Assembly: GCF_024704725.1 (NCBI RefSeq)
Contig: NZ_JALIQS010000004.1
Span: 372,001-436,000 of the forward strand
Direction of reading: 5' to 3'
Length of the DNA: 64,000 nucleotides
From: Shinella sp. CPCC 101442
GTDB lineage: Bacteria > Pseudomonadota > Alphaproteobacteria > Rhizobiales > Rhizobiaceae
Made by a program: the position numbers and the translations under genes. Of the stretch, positions 24,946 to 33,251 are shown piece by piece. A model generated the notes under the pieces. It worked only from the letters and a program-made list of their open reading frames with translations, did no database searches and had not been told where the DNA came from. The stretch's first letter is position 1. Each line of letters opens with the position of its first letter.

Positions 24946-25980
24946 ATGAGATGGAAGCGCACGATCCAACTGCTGGACGTTCATTGCGAGGGTGAGATCG
25001 GCAAGGTGGCGATCGGCGGCGTGCCGAAGATCCCCGGCAACACGATCGCCGAGCAGCTTAACTACATCAACACGGTCGACGACAGTCTGCGACGTTTCCT
25101 GTGTCTGGAGCCACGCGCAGCGGCGACTGGTTCGGTGAACCTGCTTCTGCCAGCCAAGCGCCCGGAGGCGGACGCCGGCTTCATCATCCTGCAGGCCGAC
25201 CAGGCGCACGCCTCCTCGGGCTCCAACTCGATCTGCATCACCACGGCACTGCTCGAATCCGGCATCGTCGAGATGAAGGAACCGGAAACGGTCGTCGTTC
25301 TCGACACCGCCGCCGGCCTCGTCAAGGCGACGGCGACCTGCCGCGACGGGCGCTGCGAGAAGGTCAAGCTCACGATGGTGCCGTCCTTCGTCGAGGCACT
25401 GGATGTCGAGATCGATACGCCGCACTGGGGCCGCGTGCGCTTCGACATTTCCTATGGCGGTATCTTCTATGCGCTTGTGGACGTCGACCAGATCGGCACC
25501 AAGATCGAGAAGGCCAATGCCCGCGCGCTCGTCGATGCCGGCATGGCGCTGAAGGACCTCATCAACAAATCGATGAAGGTCGTGCATCCGGAGATCCCCG
25601 AGATCAATGGCGTCGCCTATGTCATGTTCCGCGACCGCGATCCTGACGGCACGGTGCGCACCGCCACCACCATGTGGCCGGGCCGCGTCGACCGCTCGCC
25701 CTGCGGCACGGGCAATTCGGCAAACCTCGCCACGCTGCATGCCCGCGGCCTCGTCAAGGTCGGCGACACGTTCCTCTCGCGCTCGATCATCGGGTCGCAG
25801 TTCGAAGTGGGACTGGAAGCCGAAACGGTCGTCGCCGGCCGCAAGGCGATCATCCCCACCATCACCGGCCGTGGCTGGACCTTCGGCCTGCACCAGATCG
25901 CGCTCGACCCGACCGATCCCCTGGCCGATGGTTTTGCGATGACCGACACCTGGGGTCCCCAGGCTGGCGAAATCCGCTAA
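24946..25980 (+). CDS. Proline racemase-family enzyme with Ser/Cys catalytic pair
   Basis: The product has 344 residues, the usual size of proline racemase, 4-hydroxyproline 2-epimerase and trans-3-hydroxyproline dehydratase. The second catalytic motif is intact (DRSPCGTGNSA, Cys253). The first, normally MCGH, reads SSGS, so Ser91 replaces the catalytic Cys and Ser93 the adjacent His. Classical racemases need two Cys, so proline racemase activity is unlikely. Ser/Cys members are known in the family, and hydroxyproline epimerase or dehydratase activity is the best guess. A palindromic operator candidate lies upstream. No other hydroxyproline pathway gene is adjacent. Confidence 0.85.
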   Translation: MRWKRTIQLLDVHCEGEIGKVAIGGVPKIPGNTIAEQLNYINTVDDSLRRFLCLEPRAAATGSVNLLLPAKRPEADAGFIILQADQAHASSGSNSICITTALLESGIVEMKEPETVVVLDTAAGLVKATATCRDGRCEKVKLTMVPSFVEALDVEIDTPHWGRVRFDISYGGIFYALVDVDQIGTKIEKANARALVDAGMALKDLINKSMKVVHPEIPEINGVAYVMFRDRDPDGTVRTATTMWPGRVDRSPCGTGNSANLATLHARGLVKVGDTFLSRSIIGSQFEVGLEAETVVAGRKAIIPTITGRGWTFGLHQIALDPTDPLADGFAMTDTWGPQAGEIR

Positions 25981-25987
25981 AGCAAAA

Positions 25988-26020
25988 CGACCCGAAGCGG
26001 CGCCCTGCCGCTTCGGGTCG
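25988..26020. terminator. Bidirectional terminator between convergent genes
   Basis: A 14-bp perfect stem CGACCCGAAGCGGC / GCCGCTTCGGGTCG with a 5-base loop lies between the epimerase stop and the Sel1-repeat gene stop. Confidence 0.8.
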
Positions 26021-26026
26021 CATGGG

Positions 26027-27052
26027 TTACTTGGCGGCGTAATGCTTCTCGATGGCGCCAAGGGCGATCGGGTCGATCTCCGCCGTGTCGGCGTCCTCGA
26101 TCAGATCCCGGTCGGCAAGCACCTGCTTGATGGCGCGGCGCGCATCGGCCGAGAGCTGTTCCGGCTGGTCGCGCAGGATGACTTCGAGATCGACGTCGCG
26201 CATCTCGAAGGCGGCGACGAGGCTGGTCACGGCCTGCTCGATGTTCTTGACGATGCCGGTGCCACTCTGCTGCATCAGGCCGATCTTCAGCTTGCCGAAA
26301 CTGTCACCCTTGTTGGCCGCCTGCTCGAAATAGCCGGCAGCGGCGGTGACATCCTGGGTGACACCTTCGCCCGATTCCAGCATGAGGCCGAGATTGATCA
26401 TGGCATCGATGCTGCCGCGCTCGGCTGCAAGTTTGTAATAGGCGGCAGCACGCGCATTGTCTTCGGCGACGAGACTGCCGTCGTCGAGCAGTACGCCGAG
26501 ATTGAAGGCTGCGGTCTCGTCGCCGCTGGCGGCCGCCTTGTCGAACCAGCGGGCGGCTTCCGCGCCGTTCACCTCGGTGCCGATGCCATCGCGGTAAGCG
26601 ACGGCGAGATTGTAGGCGCCGAGCATGTCGCCCCGTTCGGCGGCCATCCTGTAGTGGCTGAACTCGGCGGCCGGGTCGCCGCGTTTTCCGAGCATCGCGC
26701 CATAGTTCACCATGGCGACCGTATGGCCGAGCGCTGCGGCCTCGGCATAGAGCTTCATCGCATCGAGATCCTGGCCGGCGCGTTCCAGGGCGCGTGCCAG
26801 CTGGAAGGCCATGCGCGGGCTGCGGGCCGCATTATAGGCTTCGCGACAGGCCGACAGCGCCGTGCCGATCTTGATGTCCTCGAGTGCCACCGGCGCGAAG
26901 GCCGTGTTGCGCGCCGTGTCGTAGCGGCTGCCGGCGGCGGCATCGCACTGGGCTTCGATTGTGTTGGCGCTGGCGCCATCGGCACCCGCCAGAAGGACCG
27001 CGAAGAAAAGGGCGCGGCCAGCCGTCTTCAGCATGTTGGATCGCATGTTCAT
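26027..27052 (-). CDS. Secreted Sel1-repeat (TPR-like) protein
   Basis: The product has 341 residues with a signal peptide (LFFAVLLAGADGASA, about 1-29). At least four Sel1-like repeats cover about 90-260, with the alternating pattern A-x-x-x-G-x-x-x-A-x-x-N-L-G (GAYNLAVAYRDGIGTE, AAFNLGVLLDDGSLV, AMINLGLMLESGEGV). Such solenoids are scaffolds for protein contacts in the periplasm. It is divergent from the FecR gene and next to the cyclase cluster, so it may belong to that signalling group. The C-terminal 80 residues have no recognised domain. Confidence 0.85.
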   Translation of the reverse strand: MNMRSNMLKTAGRALFFAVLLAGADGASANTIEAQCDAAAGSRYDTARNTAFAPVALEDIKIGTALSACREAYNAARSPRMAFQLARALERAGQDLDAMKLYAEAAALGHTVAMVNYGAMLGKRGDPAAEFSHYRMAAERGDMLGAYNLAVAYRDGIGTEVNGAEAARWFDKAAASGDETAAFNLGVLLDDGSLVAEDNARAAAYYKLAAERGSIDAMINLGLMLESGEGVTQDVTAAAGYFEQAANKGDSFGKLKIGLMQQSGTGIVKNIEQAVTSLVAAFEMRDVDLEVILRDQPEQLSADARRAIKQVLADRDLIEDADTAEIDPIALGAIEKHYAAK

Positions 27053-27240
27053 GATCGGTCTCCCTTCGTTGATGGGGGCACCTTAGATGATCGGTGAAAA
27101 ACGGCTGTTTCCGCGGGAACAGAGGGATGGCGGGACGCGGCGCATAAGGGTAGTCATTGCTGGCGGTGTGCACGGTGGATGTGGCGCGGCGCCCTGGTTC
27201 AATCCATCCCGGCGGGCTTGTGCCCCGCGAAAGGTGTGTC

Positions 27241-27882
27241 ATGCGAACGCTCGATGCTCTCCGTCCGGTCCTCCTCAGTCGCAGGCTCCTCATCGCCGGC
27301 GGCGCGCTTGCGCTGACAGGCATCGGCCTTCGCGCCACGCAGGCCAATTCCATCATCGGCAAGGCCGTGGAGATCACCGGCGATGTCAGCCGCAAGCAGG
27401 CGAACCTTCTTGAGGGCCTGAAGGCCGGCGCGAGCCTGATGGACCATGATTTCGTGAAGACGGGCAAGGAAAGCTTCGCCGAACTCGCGCTGGGCGACGA
27501 TACCAGCCTGCTTCTCGGCAGCGAGACGGAGCTTTTGATCGATACCTTTATCGCGGGGCAGGGCGGCACGATCGAGCTCGGCACCGGCCAGATGGTCTTC
27601 GACCGGCCGGAGGGACTTGCGAAGATCGACCTCACCATGCGCACGGCCTTCGGCATGATCGGGGTGCGCGGCACGAAATTCTTCGCCGGCCCGAGCCGGA
27701 AGGCTCCCTTCGCCGTCTTCGTCGAGCACGGCCGCGTCGAGGTCACCGGCGGTGGCGTGACCAGGTCGGTTTCCGGCGGCGAGGGCGTGGAGATCAACGC
27801 ACCGGGCGCGGCACCCGGCGAAGTCGTCAAATGGGGCGAGGCCCGTATCCGCGAGGCCTATGCCAGCGTCGGCATCCGGTAG
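27241..27882 (+). CDS. FecR-domain periplasmic protein
   Basis: The product has 213 residues from the ATG at 27241. The N-terminus SRRLLIAGGALALTG resembles a Tat signal. A FecR domain follows, with the family features VKTGKESFAELALGDDTSLLLG, then MRTAFGMIGVRGTKFF and the late VFVEHGRVEV. Unlike classical FecR it has no cytoplasmic anti-sigma part, so it is a periplasmic FecR. It ends two bases from the stop of the convergent CHASE2-cyclase gene, a pairing that suggests a common envelope-sensing role. Confidence 0.88.
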   Translation: MRTLDALRPVLLSRRLLIAGGALALTGIGLRATQANSIIGKAVEITGDVSRKQANLLEGLKAGASLMDHDFVKTGKESFAELALGDDTSLLLGSETELLIDTFIAGQGGTIELGTGQMVFDRPEGLAKIDLTMRTAFGMIGVRGTKFFAGPSRKAPFAVFVEHGRVEVTGGGVTRSVSGGEGVEINAPGAAPGEVVKWGEARIREAYASVGIR

Positions 27883-27884
27883 GG

Positions 27885-29729
27885 TCAATCCAGCGTAAAC
27901 AGGTCCATCGTTCCAAACCCGCGGATTTCGTGGTTGCCGATGGCGCGGAGCGTTCGGCTGGTTTCGCTGGCCGCATGCGGGCCGATGCAGATCTGGGTGC
28001 CCAGAAACTTGTTGGCATCCTGCAGGCGGGCGGCGAGGTTCACGGCGTCGCCGTGGGCGGTATAGTCGAGCTTCCCGCCGGTACCGACTTCCCCCAGCAC
28101 CGCCATGCCCGTCTCGACACCGATGCGCGTGCGGCCGAATTCCTTTTCGAGGAATGCGGGGCGGCGGCGCATCTCTTCGGTCAGCGAGCGGATCTCGTCG
28201 GCGCAGGTCAGTGCCTTGTCGACATGGCGGTCGAGATCGTCGGGGGCGTTGAAGAGCGCGTGCACGGCATCGCCCACCACCTTGTCCACCATGCCGCCAT
28301 GGCGCGCGACCAGCGCGTTCACCTCGGAAAAGTAGATGTCGAGCAGCTTGACGAGATCGTGCGGTCCGATCTTCTGGGCGAGCGTCGAAAAACCCTCGAT
28401 ATCGGTGAAGAGCGCCGTCACCTGCCGTTCCTCACCGGCCACGCGGGCCATGTCGGGATTGTCGATGTAACGGGAGACGACCGATTGCGGTAGGTATTGC
28501 CCAAAGCGCTGGCGCGCCGTCGCCTCCGCGCGGCGGATATGGGTGAATTGCATAAGGCCGGTAGCGAGTGCGGCTGTGGCGACGACCAGCGAGACACCGA
28601 TCGCATCGGACAGCAGTGCCGTGCGCAGGTAGAGCAGGCCGGAGACGCCGAAGACGAGCCCGACGAGTGCTACGCCTGCAACCGCGGCAAAGAGCGGGCG
28701 CAGCCGTGTCGCCGCCAGCGCTGCCGCCGCACCCATGAGGAAGGCGAAGCCCGCCTCGGCCGGCAGGAGGCCTGGATCGCGCATCGGGATATGGTCGGTC
28801 AATATGGCATTGGCGACGTCGGCATGGATTTGCACGGAGGGTTCGAGCGGCATGGAGGCGCTGGCGCGCAGCCCGCCGAGATTCGGCAGGCTGCTGCCGA
28901 TCAGCACGACCTTGCCGGCGATTTTTTCCGGCGCGACGTTTCCGGCCACGACATCGGCGGCGGAAAACGTCCGTACGCCGATCGTCGCGGCACGGCTCGC
29001 CACGAAGCGCAGGCTGCCGTCCTCGTCGAGCCGCAGGATGCGCGCATCGTGGCGCAGCCAGACGGGATTGCCGCCGAGAACGGGCGTGCGCGCGCCGGCC
29101 GCAAGCCGCGCGGCTTCGACGCCGAGCGCCGGATAGGCGGCATTGCCGACGATGGCATAGGCCTGCACGCGTCGCACCACTGCATCCTCGTCGCCGACGA
29201 GGAAGGAGGCCGAGGCCGAAACCGCCTTGTCCTGCAGGAAGGCGCAGGAGCTTTCCGTGCCGTCGATGAACCAGAGATCGGGCACCGAGACGGGTTTCTG
29301 CAGGGCGAGCGCCGGCACGGGATGCGGCGCGCCGTCGGAGGCCTCGCCGATGAGGAAACCGAGCACGGTCGGCACCTTGGCGATGGCACCGGCAAGGGCC
29401 GCATTGGCCGGTTCGTCCGCCGCGCAATCGGTGCTGAAGACGAAATCGAAGGCGATGGCCGCTGGTTTGGCGGCGGCGAGGCGGTCGATCAATGCGGCGG
29501 TCTGGACGCGTGTCCAGTCACGGTCCGGCACGCTCTGGAAGGCCTTCCGGTCGATATCGACGACGACGATGTCGTCGCTTTCGGGTGCGGGAATGGTCTG
29601 GGTGAGGGCGTCGAAATAGAATTCGCGCTGGCGTTCCAGCGCCGTCTCGCCCAGGAAAAACAGGGCAAGCGCGCCGGCAAGGCTCGCGGCAAGGCCGGCG
29701 GCAAACGGTCTGTATTTCTTGGCGATCAT
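27885..29729 (-). CDS. CHASE2-domain class III adenylate cyclase
   Basis: The product has 614 residues. An N-terminal helix (about 8-27) leads to a periplasmic CHASE2 sensor domain (about 30-320, with AFDFVFSTDCA and KVVLIGSSLPNLGG), then three transmembrane helices (about 325-400) and a cytoplasmic class III cyclase domain. Catalytic residues look complete: metal Asp in ALFTDIEGFS and in VVGDAVHALF, the adenine-selecting Lys (VDKVVGD) and Asp (HGDAVN), and the transition-state Asn/Arg in NLAAR. ATP to cAMP is therefore expected. It is preceded by a Crp/Fnr gene on the same strand, 33 bases away. Confidence 0.92.
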   Translation of the reverse strand: MIAKKYRPFAAGLAASLAGALALFFLGETALERQREFYFDALTQTIPAPESDDIVVVDIDRKAFQSVPDRDWTRVQTAALIDRLAAAKPAAIAFDFVFSTDCAADEPANAALAGAIAKVPTVLGFLIGEASDGAPHPVPALALQKPVSVPDLWFIDGTESSCAFLQDKAVSASASFLVGDEDAVVRRVQAYAIVGNAAYPALGVEAARLAAGARTPVLGGNPVWLRHDARILRLDEDGSLRFVASRAATIGVRTFSAADVVAGNVAPEKIAGKVVLIGSSLPNLGGLRASASMPLEPSVQIHADVANAILTDHIPMRDPGLLPAEAGFAFLMGAAAALAATRLRPLFAAVAGVALVGLVFGVSGLLYLRTALLSDAIGVSLVVATAALATGLMQFTHIRRAEATARQRFGQYLPQSVVSRYIDNPDMARVAGEERQVTALFTDIEGFSTLAQKIGPHDLVKLLDIYFSEVNALVARHGGMVDKVVGDAVHALFNAPDDLDRHVDKALTCADEIRSLTEEMRRRPAFLEKEFGRTRIGVETGMAVLGEVGTGGKLDYTAHGDAVNLAARLQDANKFLGTQICIGPHAASETSRTLRAIGNHEIRGFGTMDLFTLD

Positions 29730-29762
29730 GATCGGCTGCTCCCGTTCCGGGCCGCCGGCTGG

Positions 29763-30467
29763 TTAGTCGTCATCCGGCTCGGCGATGTTTTGCAGCCGGC
29801 CGATATGGCAATGGATGATGCCGTCGTTGCGGCGGATGGCGCCGCCTTCTTCGAGCGCCAGGATCGACCGGTTGATCTTCGGCCGGCTCGCACCGACGAT
29901 GCTGGCGATCTCGGTCTGGCTTAGCGACAGCTGGAGGTTCGCGCTCTCGGGCAGCTCGTCTCCATGGATGTTGCGCAGCGTCGCCAGGAAGAAGCGGGCG
30001 ACGCGGGCGTCGAGATCGTAGAGGGCAATCGTTTCGAGCTGCTCGGTCGTCTCGCGCAGCTTGGTGCAGAGATAGTGGATGATCGCATGCGCGGCGGTCG
30101 GATTGCGGGTGAGGACGTCGAGGAAATCGCGCTTGGCGATGACATAGCCCTCGGTCGCCGTTACCGAGGTCGCATCCGCCGAGCGCGGCTGACCGTCGAG
30201 GATCGCCATCTCACCGAGGATGGAACCGGCTTCCAGCTGGCGCAGCGACAGTTCCTTGCCCTGCGGGGTGATCAGCGACAGTTTGATGCGGCCGGTGACG
30301 AGCACGATGAGATAGGTACCCTCGTCGCCGCGCTGGAAGATGACCGTTCCCGCCGGCCATCGGCGCCAGGACGCGATGGAGGCGATCTCGCCGATCGTTT
30401 CCTTGCTGAAGCCCTCGAAAATCGGAAAAGAACGCCAGAACGCGGCACTCTTGTTGATCTCGTTCAT
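29763..30467 (-). CDS. Crp/Fnr-family transcription regulator
   Basis: The product has 234 residues. A cyclic-nucleotide-binding domain (about 15-130) has the phosphate-binding cassette GSILGEMAILDGQPRSADAT, retaining the Glu and the Arg-Ser pair used to bind cAMP in Crp. A helix-turn-helix follows at about 180-210 (LSQTEIASIVGASRPKINRSI). There is no Cys cluster, so it is not an Fnr-type oxygen sensor. It forms an operon with the adjacent adenylate cyclase, which likely makes its ligand. Confidence 0.92.
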   Translation of the reverse strand: MNEINKSAAFWRSFPIFEGFSKETIGEIASIASWRRWPAGTVIFQRGDEGTYLIVLVTGRIKLSLITPQGKELSLRQLEAGSILGEMAILDGQPRSADATSVTATEGYVIAKRDFLDVLTRNPTAAHAIIHYLCTKLRETTEQLETIALYDLDARVARFFLATLRNIHGDELPESANLQLSLSQTEIASIVGASRPKINRSILALEEGGAIRRNDGIIHCHIGRLQNIAEPDDD

Positions 30468-30584
30468 ATCCGGTTTCCCCCGGCCGCCCCTGATACAATG
30501 AAGACGGGCCGCATGGGCGAAATCTTCGCCCAGCCGGTGAGCGCTTGCAACAGAAAACAGCGGTGTGCCGGAGACGGTCCCGTT

Positions 30585-30773
30585 CTATTGGCAGATGCGC
30601 ACGCGTTTGGTGACGGTTTTGCCCGTGTGGTCTTCCATGCGCATGCGCTTGGTGATGCAGTTTTGCTGGTAGTGGCCGTAGTAGCCATCGGCATAGGCCG
30701 TGCCGGCATGGCCGGGTGCGGTGAAGGCAAGCGATGCGGCGGCGAGGGCCAAGGCAAGAAGATATTGGCGCAT
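30585..30773 (-). CDS. Small secreted protein
   Basis: The product has 62 residues. A signal peptide (LLALALAAASLAFTAPGHA, about 1-23) is followed by a short, positively charged mature part of about 40 residues with two cysteines (NCITKRMRM and the C-terminal RICQ). Those could form a disulfide. It is upstream of the Crp/Fnr gene on the same strand, about 117 bases away. No family recognised. Confidence 0.7.
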   Translation of the reverse strand: MRQYLLALALAAASLAFTAPGHAGTAYADGYYGHYQQNCITKRMRMEDHTGKTVTKRVRICQ

Positions 30774-30967
30774 GATGTATCCGGAAGAGGGAAGGCGGCG
30801 GGGTGGTGTCTCCTTTTCGCACAGGGCCGAGCCGGTTTCTGTTCCGCCGGGAACAGGAGATCGTTCACAAAATGCGAACGATCTGTCTCCTGACTGCCCG
30901 ACTAGTTTGACGATGGAAAGCTGTTATTTCTCTGCCAACGAAACGCCCCAAGCCTCAGGAGCTTCCC

Positions 30968-31393
30968 ATGCCGCAGAACGCCGTCGTCCTCGTCGGACGC
31001 ATTCTTCTTTCCCTCATGTTCATCACCGCGGGCTTCCCCAAGCTCATCGACCCCTCGGGCACCGCCTGGATGATCTCCAATGCCGGCCTCCCGGCTGCCA
31101 CCGCGCTCGCCTATCTCGCGGGCATTTTCGAACTCGTCGCCGGCCTCTTCATCCTCGTCGGCTTCCAGACGAAGATCACCGCCTGGCTTCTCGCTCTCTT
31201 CTGCGTTTTCACCGCCCTCGTTTTCCATAGCGGCGCGATCAACAACCCGGACTTCCCGGAAGGCGCAAACGGCCTGCTGACCGTCTTCAACGGCCTGATG
31301 ATGTGGAAGAACATCACGATCGCCGGTGGCTTTCTGGTGCTTGCCGCCTTCGGCCCGGGCTCCATCTCGGTCGATGCCCGCCGCGGCGCATAA
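30968..31393 (+). CDS. DoxX-family membrane protein
   Basis: The product has 141 residues and four transmembrane helices. The first contains the family motif [18 protein letters not shown]. The second to fourth cover about 45-125, with the conserved [20 protein letters not shown]. The DoxX family includes quinol oxidase subunits and proteins of unknown role; here the function is unassigned. CAGGAGC precedes the start. It is followed by a terminator, so it is monocistronic. Confidence 0.88.
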   Translation: MPQNAVVLVGRILLSLMFITAGFPKLIDPSGTAWMISNAGLPAATALAYLAGIFELVAGLFILVGFQTKITAWLLALFCVFTALVFHSGAINNPDFPEGANGLLTVFNGLMMWKNITIAGGFLVLAAFGPGSISVDARRGA

Positions 31394-31421
31394 GCCGACA
31401 GCAGACAATCTGATCCTCCAG

Positions 31422-31452
31422 AAACCCTTCCCTGCCTCCGGGGAGGGTTTTT
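31422..31452 (+). terminator. Terminator after DoxX gene
   Basis: AAACCCTTCCC pairs with GGGGAGGGTTT with one bulged base and is followed by a short T run. Confidence 0.7.
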
Positions 31453-31526
31453 CGTTGTGGGAATGCTGGAAAGCCGCCGCTCTTGCTGCTATGCGCACGA
31501 TGATAAAAATCATGCGGGAGATGTCG

Positions 31527-32225
31527 ATGTTTTCCAATTCCTTTCCGGACCGAGACGTGATGGCGGAGCTGATGGCCCGCATGCTGTGGGAGATCAAGGC
31601 GGTGCATTTCCGCCCGGAGGAACCCTACAAGCTCGCTTCCGGCATGGCCTCTCCGGTTTACATGGATTGCCGCAAGCTGCTCTCCTATCCGCGCATCCGC
31701 TCGGCCATCATGGATTTCGCGGCCGCGACGCTCACCCGCAATGTCGGCTTCGAGCGCATCGACGTGATTGCCGGCGGCGAGACGGCGGGCATTCCCTTCG
31801 CGGCACTTCTGGCTGATCGCCTCAGCCTGCCGATGATCTATGTGCGCAAGAAGCCCAAGGGCCATGGCCGCAATGCGCAGATCGAGGGCGTAATGCCCGA
31901 GGGCGCGCGCGTGCTCGTCATCGAGGATCTCGTGACCGTCGGCGGCTCGATGTTCACCTTCATCGACGCGATCCGCGCTGCGGGCGGCGTCGTCGATCAC
32001 GGCATGTCGCTGTTCTACTACGGCATCTTCAAGGAGGCCGAAGCCCGCTACGTCAATGGCGGCGTCAAGCTGCACCACATCGCCACCTGGCGCGATGTGC
32101 TGGCCGTCGCCCGCGCCGAAAAGCTGTTCGACGATGCGACGTTCGCCTCCGTCGAAGCCTTCTTCGATGCGCCGCTCGTCTGGTCGGCCGCCCATGGCGG
32201 CGTGGCGGAATTGCCGACGTCGTAA
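31527..32225 (+). CDS. pyrE: Orotate phosphoribosyltransferase
   Basis: The product has 232 residues from the ATG at 31527; GGGAG six bases upstream favours it over the ATG at 31521. PyrE joins orotate and PRPP to give OMP in pyrimidine synthesis. The PRPP-binding motif is [13 protein letters not shown], with the flexible-loop Lys in [15 protein letters not shown]. The segment [17 protein letters not shown] is characteristic. It is followed after 63 bases by a fructokinase gene on the same strand, which has its own operator candidate. Confidence 0.95.
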   Translation: MFSNSFPDRDVMAELMARMLWEIKAVHFRPEEPYKLASGMASPVYMDCRKLLSYPRIRSAIMDFAAATLTRNVGFERIDVIAGGETAGIPFAALLADRLSLPMIYVRKKPKGHGRNAQIEGVMPEGARVLVIEDLVTVGGSMFTFIDAIRAAGGVVDHGMSLFYYGIFKEAEARYVNGGVKLHHIATWRDVLAVARAEKLFDDATFASVEAFFDAPLVWSAAHGGVAELPTS

Positions 32226-32253
32226 ATGGCGCTGGCACTTTTCCGCGAGATCG

Positions 32254-32269
32254 TTTAAATCGATTGAAA
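32254..32269. promoter_or_regulatory. LacI-type operator candidate upstream of fructokinase
   Basis: TTTAAATCGATTGAAA is a 16-bp palindrome with a central CG and one mismatched pair. Its core TAAATCGATT recurs upstream of pgi at 36068-36081. Position about 20 bases before the start codon fits repression. Confidence 0.55.
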
Positions 32270-32288
32270 ATCGGTTGGAGGAATGCTG

Positions 32289-33218
32289 ATGATCCTGTGT
32301 TGTGGTGAAGCGCTGATCGACATGCTGCCGCGGACGACGACGCTCGGCGAGGACGCCTATGCGCCCTATGCCGGCGGGGCGATCTTCAACACGGCGATCG
32401 CGCTCGGCCGCCTCGGCGTTCCCACCGGTTTCTTCACCGGTCTTTCAGACGACATGATGGGCGACATCCTGCGCAAGACGCTCGGCGAAAGCGGCGTCGA
32501 CTACAGCTATTGCGCAACCCTGTCGCGCCCGACCACCGTCGCCTTCGTCAAGCTCGTCGACGGCCACGCCACCTATGCCTTCTACGACGAGGGCACCGCC
32601 GGCCGCATGATCACCGAGGCCGAACTCCCGGCTCTCGGTGACGATTGCGAGGCGCTGCATTTCGGCGCCATCAGCCTCATCCCGGAACCCTGCGGGTCCA
32701 CCTACGAGGCGCTTCTGAAGCGCGAGCACGACAAGCGCGTCATCTCGCTCGACCCGAACATCCGCCCCGGCTTCATCAAGGACAAGGATGCCCATATGAG
32801 CCGCATCCGCCGCATGGCTGCGATGGCTGACATCGTCAAGTTCTCCGATGAGGACCTCGCCTGGTTCGGCCTTGAGGGGGACGAGGATGCGCTCGCCCGC
32901 CACTGGCTGCATCATGGCGCGAAGCTTGTCGTCGTGACGCGCGGTGCCGAAGGAGCGGTGGGCTATACGGCGGAGCACAAGGTCACGGTGCCGAGCGAGC
33001 GCGTCACCGTCGTCGATACGGTCGGTGCCGGCGATACGTTCGATGCCGGCGTGCTGGCGTCGCTGAAGATGCAGAACCTGCTCACCAAGCAGCAGGTCGG
33101 CAAGCTCACCGAAGACCAGATCGCCAAGGTTCTGGCGCTCGGCGCCAAGGCTGCCGCCGTCACGGTTTCCCGCGCCGGTGCTAACCCGCCCTGGGCGAAG
33201 GAAATCGGGCTCGCGTAG
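32289..33218 (+). CDS. frk: Fructokinase (PfkB family)
   Basis: The product has 309 residues from the ATG at 32289; GGAGG lies about eight bases before it, while the ATG at 32283 abuts the GGAGGA. The PfkB/ribokinase fold has YAGGAIFNTAIALGRLG near the N-terminus and the phosphate-binding, catalytic-Asp motif DTVGAGDTFDAGVL near residue 250. The length and composition match rhizobial fructokinases that phosphorylate fructose for use by phosphoglucose isomerase, encoded 1.1 kb further on. Confidence 0.88.
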   Translation: MILCCGEALIDMLPRTTTLGEDAYAPYAGGAIFNTAIALGRLGVPTGFFTGLSDDMMGDILRKTLGESGVDYSYCATLSRPTTVAFVKLVDGHATYAFYDEGTAGRMITEAELPALGDDCEALHFGAISLIPEPCGSTYEALLKREHDKRVISLDPNIRPGFIKDKDAHMSRIRRMAAMADIVKFSDEDLAWFGLEGDEDALARHWLHHGAKLVVVTRGAEGAVGYTAEHKVTVPSERVTVVDTVGAGDTFDAGVLASLKMQNLLTKQQVGKLTEDQIAKVLALGAKAAAVTVSRAGANPPWAKEIGLA

Positions 33219-33251
33219 GCGGCTCGACGTTCATTCGTCTGTCATCGCCGC

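Noticed and set aside
26340-26830. Repeated segments as a possible repeat array
   Set aside because: They are the degenerate Sel1 protein repeats of the gene at 26027-27052, not DNA repeats or CRISPR.
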